NCBI RefSeq assembly: GCF_000184745.1
Contig: NC_014931.1
Span: 2,914,001-2,978,000 of the forward strand
DNA from: Variovorax paradoxus EPS
GTDB lineage: Bacteria; Pseudomonadota; Gammaproteobacteria; Burkholderiales; Burkholderiaceae_C
Reading direction: 5' to 3'
DNA: 64,000 bases
Shown: positions 1 to 8,717 of the stretch, in pieces
Layout: each line of letters begins with the position of its first letter
Position numbering within the stretch: the stretch's first letter is position 1
The notes under the pieces: model-generated
The model's database searches: none
What the model saw: only the letters and a program-made list of their open reading frames with translations
What the model was told of the DNA's origin: nothing
Translations under genes and position numbers: made by a program

Positions 1-2
1 TC

Positions 3-1334
3 GCCGACGGCGTGATCGTGGGCGACCGGCCCAATGTGCCGACTGTCGCGGCGCCTGCGCAGGCGAGCGGCGCCGATGCATCGACGCCGCCCGCGATGAC
101 CAGGCCCAACCTCGGCATCGCGCGCTTCAGCACCGGCTGGGCCCGCTTCGCCGAAGCCTTCCGCATGGCGTGGCGCTCGATGATGGCGCACCGCATGCGC
201 ACGGCGCTCACCATGCTGGGCATCGTCATCGGCATTACCTCGGTGGTGTCGATCGTGGCCATCGGGGAGGGCGCCAAGCGCTTCGTGCTCTCGGACATCC
301 GCGCCATCGGCACCAACACGCTCGATGTGTACCCGGGCCGCGATTTCGGCGACGACAAGGCCGCCAGCATCCGCACGCTGACGCCGCCCGACCTGCAGGC
401 GATCGCCGCGCAGCCCTATGTGCACAGCGTGACGCCCACCACCATGCGCGGCCTGCGCCTGCGCTACCGCAGCGCCGACATCAACGGCAACGTGAACGGC
501 GTGAGCGATGCGTTCTTCCGCGTGCGTGACATCCAGATGGCGAGCGGCACCGCCTTCACCGCCGAGGACGTGCGGCACCAGTCGCAGGTGGTGGTGATCG
601 ACCAGAACACGCGGCGCAAGCTCTTTCCCGATGGCACCGAGCCGGTCGGCAAGGTCATCCTGGTCGGCAACCTGCCGTGCACCGTGATCGGCGTCTCGCA
701 GGAGAAGAAGAGCATGTTCGGCGAGAACAAGTCGCTCAACATCTGGCTGCCCTACAGCACCGGCGCGAGCCGCCTCTTCGGGCAGCAGCACTTCGATGGC
801 ATCACCGTGCGCATCCGCGACGACCAGCCGACCAAGGCGGCCGAGGACAGCATCGTGCGGCTGCTCACGCTGCGCCACGGCACCAAGGATTTCTTCACCT
901 TCAACATGGACAGCATCGTGAAGACGGCCGAGCGCACGAGCCAGTCGCTCACGCTGCTGCTCTCGCTGATCGCGGTGATCTCGCTCGTGGTGGGCGGCAT
1001 CGGGGTGATGAACATCATGCTGGTGTCGGTGACCGAGCGCACCCGCGAGATCGGCATCCGCATGGCCGTGGGCGCGCGGCAGAGCGACGTGCTACAGCAG
1101 TTCTTGACCGAGGCGGTGCTCGTGTGCCTCGTGGGCGGGTTCATCGGCGTGGTGCTGTCGTATGGCATCAGCTTTCTGTTTTCGTTGTTCGTGACGCAAT
1201 GGCAAATGATCTTTTCGATGGGCGCCGTGGTGTCGGCATTTCTTTGTGCGTCGCTGATCGGCGTGCTGTTCGGCTACCTGCCGGCGCGCAATGCGGCGCG
1301 GCTCGACCCGATCGAGGCGTTGGCCCGTGAGTAG
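3..1334 (+). CDS. macB: MacB-type ABC exporter, C-terminal (permease) part; 5' end outside window
   Basis: Inner-membrane component of a MacAB-type tripartite exporter. The reading frame is open to the window edge. Its first residues read like the end of an ABC ATPase domain (DGVIVGD), so the nucleotide-binding half lies upstream. After a Pro/Ala linker comes the MacB permease: a first membrane helix in TALTMLGIVIGITSVVSIVAIG, a long periplasmic domain of about 200 residues, then three membrane helices in the FtsX-like C-terminus. The cytoplasmic signature ERTREIGIRMAVGAR sits between the last helices, as in MacB/LolC relatives. The stop overlaps the start of the outer-membrane partner by 8 bases, so the two are co-translated. 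The substrate (macrolide, lipopeptide or siderophore) cannot be read from sequence. Confidence 0.9.
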   Translation, partial: ADGVIVGDRPNVPTVAAPAQASGADASTPPAMTRPNLGIARFSTGWARFAEAFRMAWRSMMAHRMRTALTMLGIVIGITSVVSIVAIGEGAKRFVLSDIRAIGTNTLDVYPGRDFGDDKAASIRTLTPPDLQAIAAQPYVHSVTPTTMRGLRLRYRSADINGNVNGVSDAFFRVRDIQMASGTAFTAEDVRHQSQVVVIDQNTRRKLFPDGTEPVGKVILVGNLPCTVIGVSQEKKSMFGENKSLNIWLPYSTGASRLFGQQHFDGITVRIRDDQPTKAAEDSIVRLLTLRHGTKDFFTFNMDSIVKTAERTSQSLTLLLSLIAVISLVVGGIGVMNIMLVSVTERTREIGIRMAVGARQSDVLQQFLTEAVLVCLVGGFIGVVLSYGISFLFSLFVTQWQMIFSMGAVVSAFLCASLIGVLFGYLPARNAARLDPIEALARE

Positions 1335-2712
1335 CGCGCGTCTCGCCCTGGGTTCGCTCGCCGTGGCGATGGCGCTGGGCGGCTGCACGCTGTTCCAGCC
1401 GGAGCAGCGCGCGCAGCGGCCGCTCGAAGTGCCAGGGGCGTGGCAGCAGCCGCAGACCGGCACGCCGAGCGCGGCCGCGGCGTTTCCGGCCCGCTGGTGG
1501 CGCGCGTTCAACGATCCACAGCTCGATGGGTTGATCGAGGACGCACTGCGCACGAACAACAACCTCGCCGCGGCCGGCATTCGCGTGCAGCGCGCGCAGT
1601 TGCAGGCGGGGCTCGCGAATACCAATCTCACGCCCAGCGTGGTGGGGCAGACCAGCACCGGCCGCAGCTACGACCTGAAGCGCGGCGGCGTGGCCGGATC
1701 GAGTTCGACATCCCTCGTCACGCTGAGCTACGAGTTCGACCTGTGGGGCCGGTTGGCGGCGCAGCGCAGTGCAGCAGATTGGGAGCAGAAAGCCACCGAG
1801 TCGGACCGGCAGGCCACCGCGCTCTCGCTGGTGGGCACCACTTCGGGGCTCTACTGGCAGGTGGGTTACCTGAATCAGCGAATCGTGTTGAGCGAAGCGG
1901 GTATGGAAGACGCACGCCGCATCCTTGCCCTTGTGCGCGCCAAGTACGCCGCGGGGGCGGTGTCGGGGCTCGACGTCGCGCAGGCTGGCCAGAACCTGGC
2001 GAGCCAGGAAGCGGCGCACACGCAACTGCTTCAACAGCGCGTCGAGGCGCGCAATGCGCTCGCGATCCTGTTCGACCGGCCACCGGAAACCGCGGCGCAG
2101 GAGCCCTCGCAACTGCCGAACATCGCGTTGCCCACGATCGATGCCGGCCTGCCCGCGAGCCTGCTGAGTCGTCGGCCCGATCTCCGCGCTGCCGAACAGC
2201 GCCTGCGCGGTTCGCTGGCGAATGTCGATGCGACGCGGACCAGTTTCTATCCGGCGCTGAGCCTGACCGGTTCGCTCGGCACATCGAGCACTGCACTGGG
2301 CGAGTTGTTGAAGAACCCAGTCGCCACGCTCGGCGCCGGGCTGGCGCTGCCTTTTCTGCAATGGAACACTGCGCGGCTGACAGTGGCCGTCTCGCAGACG
2401 CAGTACGAAGAGGCCGTGCTCGGCTTCCGCCAATCGCTCTACACGGCGCTGTCCGAGGTGGAGAACACCCTGTCGTCGCGAACGCAGTTGCGTGACGAAA
2501 GCGAGAAGCTGGTTGTGGCGCTGCAGCAGGCGCAGCGCGCGGAGACCTTGTCCGAAGTCCGCTACCGCGCAGGTGCCACCGCGTTGCAACCCGTGCTCGA
2601 CGCCAAGGACCGGCGCCGCTCGGCCGAGATCTCGCTGGCCCTCAACCGGTTGAACCAGCTCAACGCGACGATGACGCTCTACAAGGCGCTGGGCGGCGCG
2701 GCGACCGAATAG
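1327..2712 (+). CDS. NodT/TolC-family outer-membrane efflux lipoprotein
   Basis: Outer-membrane channel of an RND/MacAB-type export system, 461 aa. I chose the GTG at 1327 because it overlaps the macB stop and puts a lipoprotein signal directly at the N-terminus: a hydrophobic stretch ending in the lipobox LGGC, then TLFQP. An ATG at 1291 is in frame but would put 12 charged residues before the signal. The body has the two repeated OEP domains of TolC-like proteins, with the NodT hallmark FNDPQLDGLIEDALRTNNNL near residue 55 and SRRPDLRAAEQRL near residue 280. It ends in a second long helical repeat. With the upstream MacB gene it forms a plausible complete export line, the periplasmic adaptor presumably lying further upstream. 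Confidence 0.92.
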   Translation: MSSARLALGSLAVAMALGGCTLFQPEQRAQRPLEVPGAWQQPQTGTPSAAAAFPARWWRAFNDPQLDGLIEDALRTNNNLAAAGIRVQRAQLQAGLANTNLTPSVVGQTSTGRSYDLKRGGVAGSSSTSLVTLSYEFDLWGRLAAQRSAADWEQKATESDRQATALSLVGTTSGLYWQVGYLNQRIVLSEAGMEDARRILALVRAKYAAGAVSGLDVAQAGQNLASQEAAHTQLLQQRVEARNALAILFDRPPETAAQEPSQLPNIALPTIDAGLPASLLSRRPDLRAAEQRLRGSLANVDATRTSFYPALSLTGSLGTSSTALGELLKNPVATLGAGLALPFLQWNTARLTVAVSQTQYEEAVLGFRQSLYTALSEVENTLSSRTQLRDESEKLVVALQQAQRAETLSEVRYRAGATALQPVLDAKDRRRSAEISLALNRLNQLNATMTLYKALGGAATE

Positions 2713-3118
2713 ATAGCGGGAAAGGCACCGGCCTTCACGCCACGACAGGCGCTCGGTATACGGTGCGGTGTGGACGGCCCCTCTGTGCCGCCGAGGAGCG
2801 CAGCGTTTCGCGGATCAGGGCTCGCAGCTGTCTGAGAGGCTGAGAGGCAATCCGACATGACCGCTCATCCCCCGCAAATGGCCCCACTCTGCGTTGCAAA
2901 TGCTCGCCATAGCCCGAGCTATGGCTGCGCTTTGCGCCTTGATTGGGACCATTTGCGGGGGCTGCTCGGTCACGCCGAATTGCCTCTCAGCCTCTGAGCC
3001 GAAGGCGAGTTCTGCGAGACCCCGCGAAGCGCGAGCACCGCAGGGGAGCCCGAAGGGCCGGCACAGTGGGGCCGACCGCGCCGCACCGTGTCCCGGGCGC
3101 GCCTCCCCAAGAAGCGCG
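2713..3118. other. Non-coding block between convergent operons, containing a large inverted repeat
   Basis: About 400 bases between the ends of two convergent operons. I see no convincing gene; the open frames on both strands come from GC-rich sequence. It contains the nested inverted repeat annotated separately (2831-2998), then a GC-rich tail with no start or RBS I would trust. A transcription-termination role for both operons is likely by position, but no classic T-tract terminator is visible. Confidence 0.6.
2831..2998. repeat. Nested imperfect inverted repeat (about 165 bp)
   Basis: The outer arms match over 17 bases (AGAGGCTGAGAGGCAAT at 2835-2851 and its complement at 2979-2995). Middle arms are CCGCAAATGG at 2872-2881 against CCATTTGCGG at 2949-2958. 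The apex is CCATAGC (2908-2914) against GCTATGG (2918-2924). The three nested stems line up, so a long cruciform or RNA hairpin is possible. It has the look of a short dispersed intergenic element of Comamonadaceae, but that would need a genome-wide copy search. Confidence 0.7.
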
Positions 3119-3895
3119 CTACTTCTGAAAGGGCGGCGCCCCCCGCAGCTTGCGAAAAACCAGCCCGGGCAGCCGTAAAACAAACTCCACCATCAACCGC
3201 GTGTGCATCCAAGTCAGCAGCACGTTGTCGCGCCCATAGCGGAAGTGCGAAACCCCGCCTTCCTCGGCCGTCAGGTACTTCACCGGCGCATCGATGTTGA
3301 CGGGCTTGACCCCGCGCCAGGCGAGGCGCACGACCGCTTCGGTATCGAAGTCGAAGCGACGCATCCACGGCTGACGCGCCATCACCGCGATCAGGTCGGC
3401 GACCGGGTACACGCGAAAACCGTAGAGCGAATCGCCGATGCCAGCGAACAGCGTCTCCAGTTGCGTCCATCCGTTCGACACGCGACGCCCGCGCACCCGC
3501 AGCAATGGCGCGCTGGCGTCGAACACGGGCCGGCCGAGCACCATTGTCTCGGGCCGGGCGAGCGAGGCCTGCATGAAGGAGGGGATCAGGTCCGCCGGGT
3601 GCTGCCCATCGGAATCCATCGTGAGGGCGTGCGTGAAGCCGGCTTCCTTCGCCATGCGAAGGCCATGCAGCACGGCCGCGCCCTTGCCCTGGTTCTGCGG
3701 CAGCACCCACACGCGCAGGCCCGGATCACTGGCCGCCAGTTGCTGCAGCCGCTCGCCGGTGCCGTCGTCGCTGCCGTCGACGACCACCCACACCGGGTTC
3801 CACTGCGCACGCGCGCCCTCGACGGTCGAGAACAGGCGTTCGCCCGCGTTGTAGCTGGGGATCAGGACAAGGTGGGTGCGCGAGGCGTCTGGCAT
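3119..3895 (-). CDS. Glycosyltransferase family 2
   Basis: GT-A fold glycosyltransferase of 258 aa. The N-terminus has the GT2 nucleotide-sugar strand (LVLIPSYNAG), VVVDGSDDGT at about residue 40, the NQGKGAAV motif, and the metal-binding DxD-like DSDGQHP at about residue 95, as in dolichyl-phosphate-mannose-synthase-like enzymes. The C-terminus has a weakly hydrophobic stretch (LMVEFVLRLPGLVF). The start ATG at 3895 overlaps the end of the acyltransferase by 34 bases, so it is the last gene of the four-gene minus-strand operon. Pigment clusters of the aryl-polyene/xanthomonadin type usually include a GT2 and an acyltransferase that process the polyene head group or its lipid anchor. That role is inferred from context. 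Confidence 0.85.
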   Translation of the reverse strand: MPDASRTHLVLIPSYNAGERLFSTVEGARAQWNPVWVVVDGSDDGTGERLQQLAASDPGLRVWVLPQNQGKGAAVLHGLRMAKEAGFTHALTMDSDGQHPADLIPSFMQASLARPETMVLGRPVFDASAPLLRVRGRRVSNGWTQLETLFAGIGDSLYGFRVYPVADLIAVMARQPWMRRFDFDTEAVVRLAWRGVKPVNIDAPVKYLTAEEGGVSHFRYGRDNVLLTWMHTRLMVEFVLRLPGLVFRKLRGAPPFQK

Positions 3896-4659
3896 TCGGG
3901 GGACGCGTCGGTGGCGCGCTGCTCCATGTTTTGGCGGAAGTATTGTTCGAGATCGGCCTGCAGGATGTCGCTGTCCGACGTCGGCGAAAAGCGCTGGCCC
4001 AGCCGCAGGGTGAAGACGATCGGCAGCGGCGGCACGCGCCACAGCGGCCAGCCCTTGCTCAGATAAGGCGAATCGGTGTCGATGAACACTGTCTGGATCG
4101 GCGCCTGTGCCAGCTTGGCGATGAGCGTCACGCCGGGGCGAAACGCGTTGAGCGGCGGCGTCACCGTGCGCGTGCCCTCGGGAAAGATCACCAGCTGGCC
4201 GCCGTTGCGGAGGTCCTCCACCGCCAGCCGCACCATCATGCGTGCCGACTCGTTGCTGATGTAGCGCGCGAGCCGCGCACCCGCGCCGAGAAAGATATTG
4301 CGCAGCAGGTCGGCCTTCATGATGCAGGCGCTGCGCGGCAGGCGCGCTACCAGCAGAAGCGCATCGAGCATCGTCGGATGGTTGGCCACGAAGATCACGC
4401 CGGGCTCGTTGCGCATCGGGTCGAGGCAGGTGGCGTCGATGCGCATCATGCCGGTGACGGAAGCGAGCCACCAGAACATGCGGTAGGCGAAGGCGATGGT
4501 CATGCGCCCCAGCGTGCGCGCGGGCGCGACCGGCATCACCGGATAGAGCAGCATCGCGACGAAGTTCCAGCCCAGCGAGATGAGGCCGAGGAACAGCAGC
4601 AGCGCGTAGAGCATCAACGCGAGCGGGATCGTCCAGAGAATGCGCAGCACGCGGGTCAT
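3862..4659 (-). CDS. Lysophospholipid (1-acyl-sn-glycerol-3-phosphate) acyltransferase-like protein
   Basis: PlsC-family acyltransferase, 265 aa. There are two hydrophobic segments near the N-terminus (about residues 5-45). The catalytic NHPTMLDALLL (HX4D, motif I) is at about residue 95 and FPEGTRT (motif III) at about residue 165, with a proline-containing motif near residue 190. ATG 4659 is chosen because longer in-frame starts would run into the chorismatase gene. It lies between chorismatase and glycosyltransferase genes, so the substrate may be an acyl or polyene-acyl chain rather than a standard phospholipid precursor (inference). Confidence 0.85.
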   Translation of the reverse strand: MTRVLRILWTIPLALMLYALLLFLGLISLGWNFVAMLLYPVMPVAPARTLGRMTIAFAYRMFWWLASVTGMMRIDATCLDPMRNEPGVIFVANHPTMLDALLLVARLPRSACIMKADLLRNIFLGAGARLARYISNESARMMVRLAVEDLRNGGQLVIFPEGTRTVTPPLNAFRPGVTLIAKLAQAPIQTVFIDTDSPYLSKGWPLWRVPPLPIVFTLRLGQRFSPTSDSDILQADLEQYFRQNMEQRATDASPECQTPRAPTLS

Positions 4660-4700
4660 CTTCGCGGAGTGAATGGTGCCCCGATCGGTCGAGCCGCGGC

Positions 4701-5744
4701 TCAAACCCGCAGCCCGCCGGCTGCGACCGTGTGGGCCTCGATTTCGACCAGCAGATCGCTGCGGCAGATGTCCGCTTCCAGGTACACCGCATGGCGTGCC
4801 ATCGGGGCGTCGGCGCCGAGCGCGCTTTCGATCACGTCGCGTACTGCGTCGGTGTCCGAGGGGTGGCGCACGTACACCACGCAATCGAGCTCGGCCAGCG
4901 AGAAGATCGCGGTGACGCGCTCGTTGGCGGCGGCGATCACGGCTGCGAGGTTGCGCAGCGTTTCGCGCGTTTGCTCCTGTACGTCGCCGTGATGCTGCGT
5001 CTCGTGGCCGACGATGCTCGCGGTACCGGAGATGAAGAGGGCGATGTTGCCGTCGCCGATGTCCGACAGCGCGGCGCGCGAGAACGTCGGCGAACGCGGC
5101 CCATAGGTTTCGGGATAGCGGTAGGCCGAGACCTGCCGGGGGTTCTCGACCGGCAGCGGCGCAGCCTGGCCCGCCAGGAAACGGATCGACAGCATGCCCT
5201 GGTGAATGCCCAGCGCGCACGCCGCCGGAGCACCCTCGAACGCGGCGCGGCCGGCTTCGAAGAACGCTTCCTGCCGGCCGAGGTTGAACTGGCGGTAGCG
5301 CTCCAGGCCGCCGCCATCGGCATTGATCTGCGGCAGGTAGTTCCAGATGCGCTGCAGGTGCGGCGTGCCGGCCTGCTCGAGCGTCTTGAAGAGATCGCGG
5401 TAGGCGCGGTGCGCGAGTTCGGCGAGACCCTGCTTCTCTGCGGCTTCATCGAGGTCGATGGCGCCGAGCAGCCAGTGGCCGTCGGTGCGCCAGCGCGCGA
5501 TGCCGGTGGTGCCCGACTCGATGTGCTGCGCGCCCGTCACGTCCCACACATCGGCCATGGCGCCGTGCGACGACAGCACGCGTGCATTGACGGTCGGCAT
5601 CCATGCCACGCTGTGCGGCGTGCCGTAGCCGAGGGCAGCGAAGGGCGCCTTGCCGTCCGTGGCCAGCGCGACGCTGTCGGCCAGCGAAAGGCGCTCGACG
5701 CGCAGGTGGGAGGAAGAGATGTCGTCCTGAACTCGCACTGTCAA
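4701..5744 (-). CDS. Chorismatase of the FkbO/Hyg5/XanB2 family
   Basis: 347 aa, the usual size for chorismatases that split chorismate into pyruvate plus 3-hydroxybenzoate, 4-hydroxybenzoate or a dihydrodiol. Family features visible include the tandem YjgF/RidA-like halves, the motif QINADGGGLERYRQFNLGRQ in the middle (about residues 140-160), SAYRYPETYGPRSPTFSRA, and the RidA-like C-terminus with LDCVVYVRHPSD. The start is a TTG whose bases overlap the TGA of the upstream methyltransferase (TTGA); a GTG two codons later is an alternative. XanB2 supplies 3-hydroxybenzoate for xanthomonadin and 4-hydroxybenzoate for ubiquinone, so this gene suggests pigment starter-unit synthesis. Which product it makes cannot be told from what I can see. 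Confidence 0.85.
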   Translation of the reverse strand: MTVRVQDDISSSHLRVERLSLADSVALATDGKAPFAALGYGTPHSVAWMPTVNARVLSSHGAMADVWDVTGAQHIESGTTGIARWRTDGHWLLGAIDLDEAAEKQGLAELAHRAYRDLFKTLEQAGTPHLQRIWNYLPQINADGGGLERYRQFNLGRQEAFFEAGRAAFEGAPAACALGIHQGMLSIRFLAGQAAPLPVENPRQVSAYRYPETYGPRSPTFSRAALSDIGDGNIALFISGTASIVGHETQHHGDVQEQTRETLRNLAAVIAAANERVTAIFSLAELDCVVYVRHPSDTDAVRDVIESALGADAPMARHAVYLEADICRSDLLVEIEAHTVAAGGLRV

Positions 5745-6529
5745 GCGGCCTTAGCGATCTGTTCTGGTTTGCGGGCGGTGTAGGAAGAAAAGACGCCCAG
5801 GCTCGGATGGCGGCGCACCTCGGTGAAGCCCGCATCGCCCAGCGCCTGCATCACCCGCTCGGGCGGAATGCAGGCCTCGATGGTGTCCCAGTAGTAGCGC
5901 CACAGTTCGGAGGTGTTGCGCTGGCGGCCGACCACGCGGGCGATCAGCGGCACCACGGCGCGCATGTAGCCCTTGAGCAGAGCCGTTGCGATGCGGCCTT
6001 CGGGCTTGGTGATTTCGAGCACGATCACGCGTCCGCCCGGCCGCAGCACGCGATGGAATTCGCTGAAGGCGGCTGCCACGTCGCTGATGTGGCGCATCGC
6101 GTAGCCCATGCTCACGAAATCGGCGCTGGCATCGGGGCGGGGAATTGCTTCGGCCACGCCTTCCAGCAGTTCGACGCCAGGCAGCTTGACCTGTTCCATC
6201 ATGCCGGCGCTGGGGTCGACGCCGGTGAGTTTGCCTGTGGGGCCGATGATCTTGAGCGCCTCGCGCGCCACGAGGCCGGTGCCGATGCCCACGTCGAGCA
6301 CCTCTGCGCCGGCGGCAAGGCCGGCTTGCTGCAGCGCAGCGCGGCGGTACGAGGGGCCGGTGCCGAAGGCCAGCACGCTCTCGATGCGGTCGTAGTCCGC
6401 CGCGGTGCTGTCGAAGATGCGGCGAAGGAATGCCTGGTGCTCTACCTCATTGTTGTAATACAGCGGAAGGGGCGCGTGAGGCGCGAGGGTGTCGGGATTC
6501 CCGGTTCCGACGGTAGGCGATGGCGTCAT
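5741..6529 (-). CDS. UbiE-like class I SAM-dependent methyltransferase
   Basis: 262 aa. The SAM site is VLDVGIGTGLVAREAL at about residue 75, followed by GVDPSAGM, MGYAMRHI and the post-motif LRPGGRVIVLEIT typical of the UbiE/COQ5 group. The N-terminus (NEVEHQAFLRRIFDSTAADYDRIESVLAFGTG) differs from the usual housekeeping UbiE. The gene is the first of a minus-strand operon ending with chorismatase, acyltransferase and glycosyltransferase, the chorismatase start overlapping its stop by 4 bases. I therefore read it as a pathway-specific C- or O-methyltransferase rather than the quinone enzyme. ATG 6529 is preferred because upstream frames run into the divergent yebC promoter region. Confidence 0.8.
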   Translation of the reverse strand: MTPSPTVGTGNPDTLAPHAPLPLYYNNEVEHQAFLRRIFDSTAADYDRIESVLAFGTGPSYRRAALQQAGLAAGAEVLDVGIGTGLVAREALKIIGPTGKLTGVDPSAGMMEQVKLPGVELLEGVAEAIPRPDASADFVSMGYAMRHISDVAAAFSEFHRVLRPGGRVIVLEITKPEGRIATALLKGYMRAVVPLIARVVGRQRNTSELWRYYWDTIEACIPPERVMQALGDAGFTEVRRHPSLGVFSSYTARKPEQIAKAA

Positions 6530-6646
6530 CGAAAGATTATCGCCAAAAGCCCCGGCCCGAATTCCGGGGCGCCGGCGGGCGTTGCGTGCGCCGGACAGTA
6601 AACTCGCACCTTGCTTTGAAAACACAAGACAGCGAGATAGAAAGCC

Positions 6647-7372
6647 ATGGCCGGACACAGCAAATGGGCGAATATTCAGCACCGGAAGGGCCGCCAGGAC
6701 GAGAAGCGCGGCAAGCTCTGGACCCGCGCCATCCGTGAAATCACCGTGGCCGCCCGCGCCGGCGGCGGCGACCTGAGCGCCAACCCGCGGCTGCGGCTGG
6801 CGGTCGAAAAGGCCAAGGCGGTCAACCTCCCGATCGACACGGTCAAGCGCAACATCGACAAGGCCACCGGCAACCTCGAAGGCGTCAACTACGAGGAAAT
6901 TCGTTACGAGGGGTACGGCATCGGCGGCGCGGCGATCATCGTCGACACCATGACCGACAACCGCGTGCGCACCGTGGCCGAAGTGCGCCACGCCTTCTCC
7001 AAGCACGGCGGCAACATGGGCACCGAAGGCTCGGTGGCCTTTCAGTTCAAGCATTGCGGCCAGATCATCTTTGCGCCCGGCACCGATGAAGACAAGGTGA
7101 TGGAAGTGGCGCTCGAGGCGGGCGCCGAAGACGTCGTGACCGACGACGACGGCGCGATCGAAGTGATCACCGCCGTCGGCGGTTTCGAAGCCGTGAAAAA
7201 CGCGCTCGAAGCCGCCGGTCTCGCTCCCGACGCCGCCGAAGTCACCATGCGCGCCGAGAACCCGATCGAAGTCGCTGGCGAAGACGCCGCCAAGATGCAG
7301 AAGCTACTCGACGTGCTCGAGGACCTGGACGATGTGCAGGCGGTCTATCACAACGCCTCACTCACTGAATGA
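6647..7372 (+). CDS. yebC: YebC/PmpR-family DNA-binding regulator / translation factor
   Basis: Cytoplasmic protein of 241 aa, the standard family length. It opens with the hallmark [18 protein letters not shown], followed by [33 protein letters not shown] at about residue 90 and [16 protein letters not shown] at about residue 125. Members were described as DNA-binding regulators; more recent work on the family assigns a role in relieving ribosome stalling at proline stretches. It is transcribed divergently from the methyltransferase gene and precedes purD by 46 bases, so it may share transcription with purD. Confidence 0.95.
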   Translation: MAGHSKWANIQHRKGRQDEKRGKLWTRAIREITVAARAGGGDLSANPRLRLAVEKAKAVNLPIDTVKRNIDKATGNLEGVNYEEIRYEGYGIGGAAIIVDTMTDNRVRTVAEVRHAFSKHGGNMGTEGSVAFQFKHCGQIIFAPGTDEDKVMEVALEAGAEDVVTDDDGAIEVITAVGGFEAVKNALEAAGLAPDAAEVTMRAENPIEVAGEDAAKMQKLLDVLEDLDDVQAVYHNASLTE

Positions 7373-7418
7373 GCGAGCGAATGAACATTGATCCACAGCG
7401 AATGAAGAAGGCCCACGA

Positions 7419-8717
7419 ATGAAGGTACTGGTTATTGGAGGAGGGGGCCGTGAACACGCCTTGGCATGGCGACTGGCACAGGCGGCCCGTGTCAGCCGCG
7501 TATACGTGGCGCCGGGCAACGGCGGCACCGTGAGCGACGAGCGCTACGACTGCATCGACATCACCGAACCCGCCGCGCTGCGCGAGTGGGCCATCAAGGA
7601 AAAGATTTCGCTGACCGTGGTCGGCCCCGAGGCGCCGCTGGCTGCGGGCGTGGTCGACGAGTTCCGCGCGCACGGCCTGCGCATCTTCGGCCCGACGCAG
7701 GCGGCCGCGCAACTGGAGAGTTCCAAGGCGTTCTCCAAGGCGTTCATGAAGCGCCACAAGATCCCGACGGCCGAATACGAAGCCTTCACCGACGCGGCAG
7801 CAGCCCATGCCTACATCGACGCCAAGGGTGCGCCGATCGTCGTCAAGGCCGATGGCCTGGCCGCCGGCAAGGGCGTGGTCGTGGCCATGACCGTGGAAGA
7901 AGCACACGAAGCCGTCGACTTCATGCTGGTCGACAACAAGTTCGGCGTGTCGCACAACGACGGCGGCGCGCGCGTGGTCATCGAGGAATTCCTTCAGGGC
8001 GAAGAAGCCAGCTTCATCGTGCTGTGCGACGGCAAGAACGTCACCGCGCTCGCCACCAGCCAGGACCACAAGCGCCTGCTCGACGGCGACGAAGGCCCCA
8101 ACACCGGCGGCATGGGCGCGTATTCGCCCGCACCGGTAGTCACGGCCGAGGTGCATGCGCGTGCGATGCGCGAAATCATCCTGCCGACCATCCGCGGCAT
8201 GGAAAAGGACGGCATTCCGTACACCGGCTTCCTCTATGCCGGCCTGATGATCGACGCGTCCGGCCATCCGAAGACGCTCGAATTCAATTGCCGCATGGGC
8301 GACCCCGAGACGCAGCCGATCATGATGCGGCTCAAGTCGGACCTGTTCGAGGTGTTCTGGCACGCCACCGATGGCACGCTGGACCAGGTCGAGCTGCAGT
8401 GGGACCGTCGCGTCGCGCTCGGCGTGGTGATGGCGGCACATGGCTATCCGCTCTCGCCGCGCAAGGGCGACCGCATCACGGGCATTCCGCCTGAAGCGCC
8501 CGACGCCGTGGTGTTCCATGCCGGAACAACCATGCAGGACGGCGAACTCAAGACCAGCGGCGGCCGCGTGCTCTGCGTGACCGTGCTGGCCGACAGCGTG
8601 AAGCTCGCGCAGCAGCGGGTCTACGAGGTCGCGGCGCGCGTGCGTTTCGACGGCGCGCAATACCGCAAGGACATCGGATTCCGCGCATTGCATGCGCGCA
8701 ACGCCCCTCAAGCCTGA
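7419..8717 (+). CDS. purD: Phosphoribosylamine--glycine ligase (GAR synthetase)
   Basis: Second step of de novo purine synthesis: joins glycine to phosphoribosylamine with ATP. At 432 aa it has full length. It shows the N-terminal dinucleotide-like loop ([15 protein letters not shown]), the ATP-grasp motifs [15 protein letters not shown] (about residue 140) and [12 protein letters not shown] (about residue 225), and the metal-binding [14 protein letters not shown] (about residue 285). Its TGA overlaps the hemF ATG by one base (TGATG), so the two are translationally coupled. Confidence 0.97.
   Translation: MKVLVIGGGGREHALAWRLAQAARVSRVYVAPGNGGTVSDERYDCIDITEPAALREWAIKEKISLTVVGPEAPLAAGVVDEFRAHGLRIFGPTQAAAQLESSKAFSKAFMKRHKIPTAEYEAFTDAAAAHAYIDAKGAPIVVKADGLAAGKGVVVAMTVEEAHEAVDFMLVDNKFGVSHNDGGARVVIEEFLQGEEASFIVLCDGKNVTALATSQDHKRLLDGDEGPNTGGMGAYSPAPVVTAEVHARAMREIILPTIRGMEKDGIPYTGFLYAGLMIDASGHPKTLEFNCRMGDPETQPIMMRLKSDLFEVFWHATDGTLDQVELQWDRRVALGVVMAAHGYPLSPRKGDRITGIPPEAPDAVVFHAGTTMQDGELKTSGGRVLCVTVLADSVKLAQQRVYEVAARVRFDGAQYRKDIGFRALHARNAPQA

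Noticed and set aside
1168..2589. A 473-codon minus-strand frame opposite the NodT-like gene
   Set aside because: Antisense shadow; the plus-strand lipoprotein has a complete signal and domain pattern.
2815..3183. Open frames on both strands over the inverted repeat
   Set aside because: Proline/Arg/Ala-rich translations in GC-rich non-coding sequence; the frames come from the nested repeat.
5741..6529. Housekeeping ubiE
   Set aside because: The N-terminus differs from the usual UbiE, and it is coupled to chorismatase; a pathway methyltransferase is more likely, so no ubiE symbol was assigned.
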